DNA from: Burkholderiales bacterium
Lineage (GTDB): Bacteria; Pseudomonadota; Gammaproteobacteria; Burkholderiales; Burkholderiaceae_C
Direction of reading: 5' to 3'
Length of the DNA: 7,453 bases
Assembly (NCBI GenBank): GCA_011390055.1
Contig: JAABTC010000081.1
Span: 1 to 7,453, forward strand
The translations under genes were made by a program, and so were the position numbers. Shown piece by piece: positions 5,863 through 7,453 of the stretch (the stretch's first letter is position 1; each line of letters opens with the position of its first letter). The notes below the pieces were generated by a model. That model was not told the DNA's origin. It searched no databases and worked only from the letters and a program-made list of their open reading frames with translations.

Positions 5863-7453
5863 TCACAACTGTACCGGAGCGCTGCGCTGCCGGCGCTCGG
5901 GGCGCGGCTCCAGGCACGGCCCGTCGCGCCGCTGGTTGACGAAGCGGCGCTGCGGTTCGTAGGGGAACACGTCGAGCATCGCACCGTCCTGGATGCGCTG
6001 CTTGTCATGGTTCCAGTAGTCGGCGTTCAAGAGGTCGGCGTGATGCTTCATGAAGGCCTGGCGCACCCGCGCATTGCCCAGCAGGTAGGGCCCGAAGGTC
6101 TCGGGAAAAACATCCTTCGATCCGACATCGAACCAGATGGCGTCCGATTTCTTCGCGCTGCCGTCCTGCGGCGGCGGTACGTGCCGGAAGTTGCAATCGG
6201 CGAGGTACTCGATTTCGTCGTAGTCGTAGAAGACGACCTTGCCCTGGCGCGTGACGCCGAAGTTCTTCCACATCATGTCGCCGGGGAAGATGTTCGCCGC
6301 GGCCAGGTCCTTGATCGCGTTGCCGTACTCGATCGTCGCGCGTTCGATGGCCTCGGTGTCGCCTGCTGCCGCGGCATTCTTCAGGTACAGGTTCAGCGGG
6401 ATCATGCGGCGCTCGATGTAGGCGTGCTCGATGATGATTTCCGGCACGCCGCTGCCGTCGGTGACTTCCAGCAGGCTCGAGCAGAACTGGTGCATCTCGT
6501 CGATCAGCTCGGGCTCGAAGCGGTCCAGCGGCAGCGCCACCTTGCTGTACTCGAGCGTGTCGGCCATGCGCCCCACGCGGTCGTGCCGCTTGACCAGCAG
6601 GTACTTGCCCTTGATCTGCTCGCGCGTGGTCTGCTTCTGCGGTGGGTAGAAGTCCTTGATCAGCTTGAACACGTAGGGGAAGGACGGCAGGTCGAAGACC
6701 AGCATCACCATGCCCTTGATCCCGGGCGCGATGCGGAAGCGGTCGCTGCTGTGGCGCAGGTGCACCAGCAGGTCGCGGTAGAAGCTGTTCTTGCCCTGCT
6801 TGTGCAGGCCCACCGCGCTGTAGATCTCGGCGCGCGGCTTGCGCGGCATCAGCGAGCGCAGGAACTGCACGTAGGCGCTCGGCACGGGCATGTCGACCAG
6901 GAAGTAAGCCCGCGCGTAGCTGAACAACATCTCCATGTCGTCCTCGGTGTGCAGGACGGTGTCGATCGACAGCTTGCCGTCGGCGGTGTGCAGCAGCGGC
7001 AAGGCGATCGGCGTCTGGTGCCCGCCGTTGATGATCTTGCCGACCACGTAGGCGCCCTTGTTGCGGAAGAACAGGTTCGACAGCACCTGGACCTGGAAGT
7101 TGGCGCGGGGCTCGATCGGCCCGAGGCGGCGCTCGAGCTCGGCCACCACGTCGTTGGCGTCGCGTTCGAGGTCTTCGAAAGGCCGCTGCAGATCGAAGTC
7201 GCGCACCAGCTGCGCCCAGGTCGCGCGCCAGGTCTCGAGCGAGGGGTAGTAGACCCGGTAGGTCGTGGTGCCTGGCGTTTCGTCGAGCTCGATGTACGAG
7301 GTGGAAAGGGCCGGGCGGACGAAGATGAAGTTGTTGTGGAAATAGCTGCGGTGCAGGATCTTGGTGGTCACCGAGTTGAAAAAAGTCTCTGCCAGTTCGG
7401 GCTGCCGGTGGTCGATGAGCAGCCCGATGTACAGCTGCTTGACCTGGGGCCAG
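5863..7453 (-). CDS. aceK: isocitrate dehydrogenase kinase/phosphatase, N-terminus beyond window
   Basis: AceK phosphorylates and dephosphorylates isocitrate dehydrogenase, directing carbon to the glyoxylate bypass or the TCA cycle during growth on acetate or fatty acids. About 529 codons are visible; the frame is open through 7453 and begins WPQVKQLYIGLL, then PELAETFFNS. From comparison with E. coli AceK, some 60-75 residues are missing. The regulatory half is followed by the kinase-like half: APGIKGMVM (near 6727-6703), then FPYVFKLIKD with the ATP-binding Lys (codon 6666-6664), and KRHDRVGRMADT. Next are YIERRMIPLNLYL, FPGDMMWKN with catalytic Asp (codon 6279-6277) and Asn (codon 6264-6262), and YDYDEIEYL with the metal-binding Asp (codon 6225-6223). 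All key residues are present. After DVFPYEPQRRF a basic tail of roughly 25 residues extends past the usual end. No aceA, aceB or icd is in view. The rhomboid gene follows 32 bp downstream. Confidence 0.97.
   Translation of the reverse strand, partial: WPQVKQLYIGLLIDHRQPELAETFFNSVTTKILHRSYFHNNFIFVRPALSTSYIELDETPGTTTYRVYYPSLETWRATWAQLVRDFDLQRPFEDLERDANDVVAELERRLGPIEPRANFQVQVLSNLFFRNKGAYVVGKIINGGHQTPIALPLLHTADGKLSIDTVLHTEDDMEMLFSYARAYFLVDMPVPSAYVQFLRSLMPRKPRAEIYSAVGLHKQGKNSFYRDLLVHLRHSSDRFRIAPGIKGMVMLVFDLPSFPYVFKLIKDFYPPQKQTTREQIKGKYLLVKRHDRVGRMADTLEYSKVALPLDRFEPELIDEMHQFCSSLLEVTDGSGVPEIIIEHAYIERRMIPLNLYLKNAAAAGDTEAIERATIEYGNAIKDLAAANIFPGDMMWKNFGVTRQGKVVFYDYDEIEYLADCNFRHVPPPQDGSAKKSDAIWFDVGSKDVFPETFGPYLLGNARVRQAFMKHHADLLNADYWNHDKQRIQDGAMLDVFPYEPQRRFVNQRRDGPCLEPRPERRQRSAPVQL

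Noticed and set aside
4289..5962. 557-codon open frame on the + strand
   Set aside because: It is antisense to the HtrA-like and rhomboid genes, which have clear family motifs. Its product is low-complexity, rich in His, Gln, Arg and Ala.

Overview
The window is GC-rich, gene-dense chromosomal DNA with few, short intergenic gaps. It reads like a betaproteobacterium of the order Burkholderiales, probably from the Rubrivivax/Leptothrix/Methylibium side. This is inferred from codon bias, from the character of the proteins (a TctA-type permease end, AceK, an orphan AscD-like reductase, a YeeZ-like SDR) and from C-run/G-run intergenic repeats I associate with that order. No search was run. I see no rRNA, tRNA, CRISPR array, transposase or phage gene, and nothing that looks like an acquired island.

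Layout, left to right: (1) the C-terminal end of a TctA-family tripartite tricarboxylate transporter permease (+, 1-315). (2) A 240-bp gap with two kinds of intergenic repeat. (3) An unrecognised 172-residue protein (-, 556-1074). (4) A divergent spacer with a candidate sigma70 promoter and an inverted repeat between its -35 and -10 boxes. (5) A complete enoyl-CoA hydratase with both catalytic glutamates (+, 1196-1990). (6) Converging on it, a [2Fe-2S]/FAD/NAD(P)H reductase (-, 2005-3042). (7) Divergent from that, a YeeZ-like atypical SDR (+, 3130-4071), whose 3' end overlaps the next gene by 23 bp. (8) An HtrA/S1C-like exported PDZ protein lacking the His and Asp of the protease triad (-, 4049-5161). 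(9) A complete rhomboid intramembrane protease (-, 5237-5830). (10) AceK, the isocitrate dehydrogenase kinase/phosphatase (-, 5863 to beyond the right edge; N-terminus missing).

The genes do not form one pathway. AceK sets flux between the TCA cycle and the glyoxylate bypass, the hydratase belongs to acyl-CoA breakdown, and the permease imports carboxylates, so carbon/acetyl-CoA metabolism is a loose theme. aceK, the rhomboid gene and the HtrA-like gene lie on one strand with gaps of 32 and 75 bp and may be co-transcribed, which would join two envelope-proteolysis-type proteins to a metabolic switch. The most interesting points are the degenerate triad of the HtrA-like protein and a perfect hairpin that would hide its otherwise excellent Shine-Dalgarno. 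I found no clear new multi-gene system.
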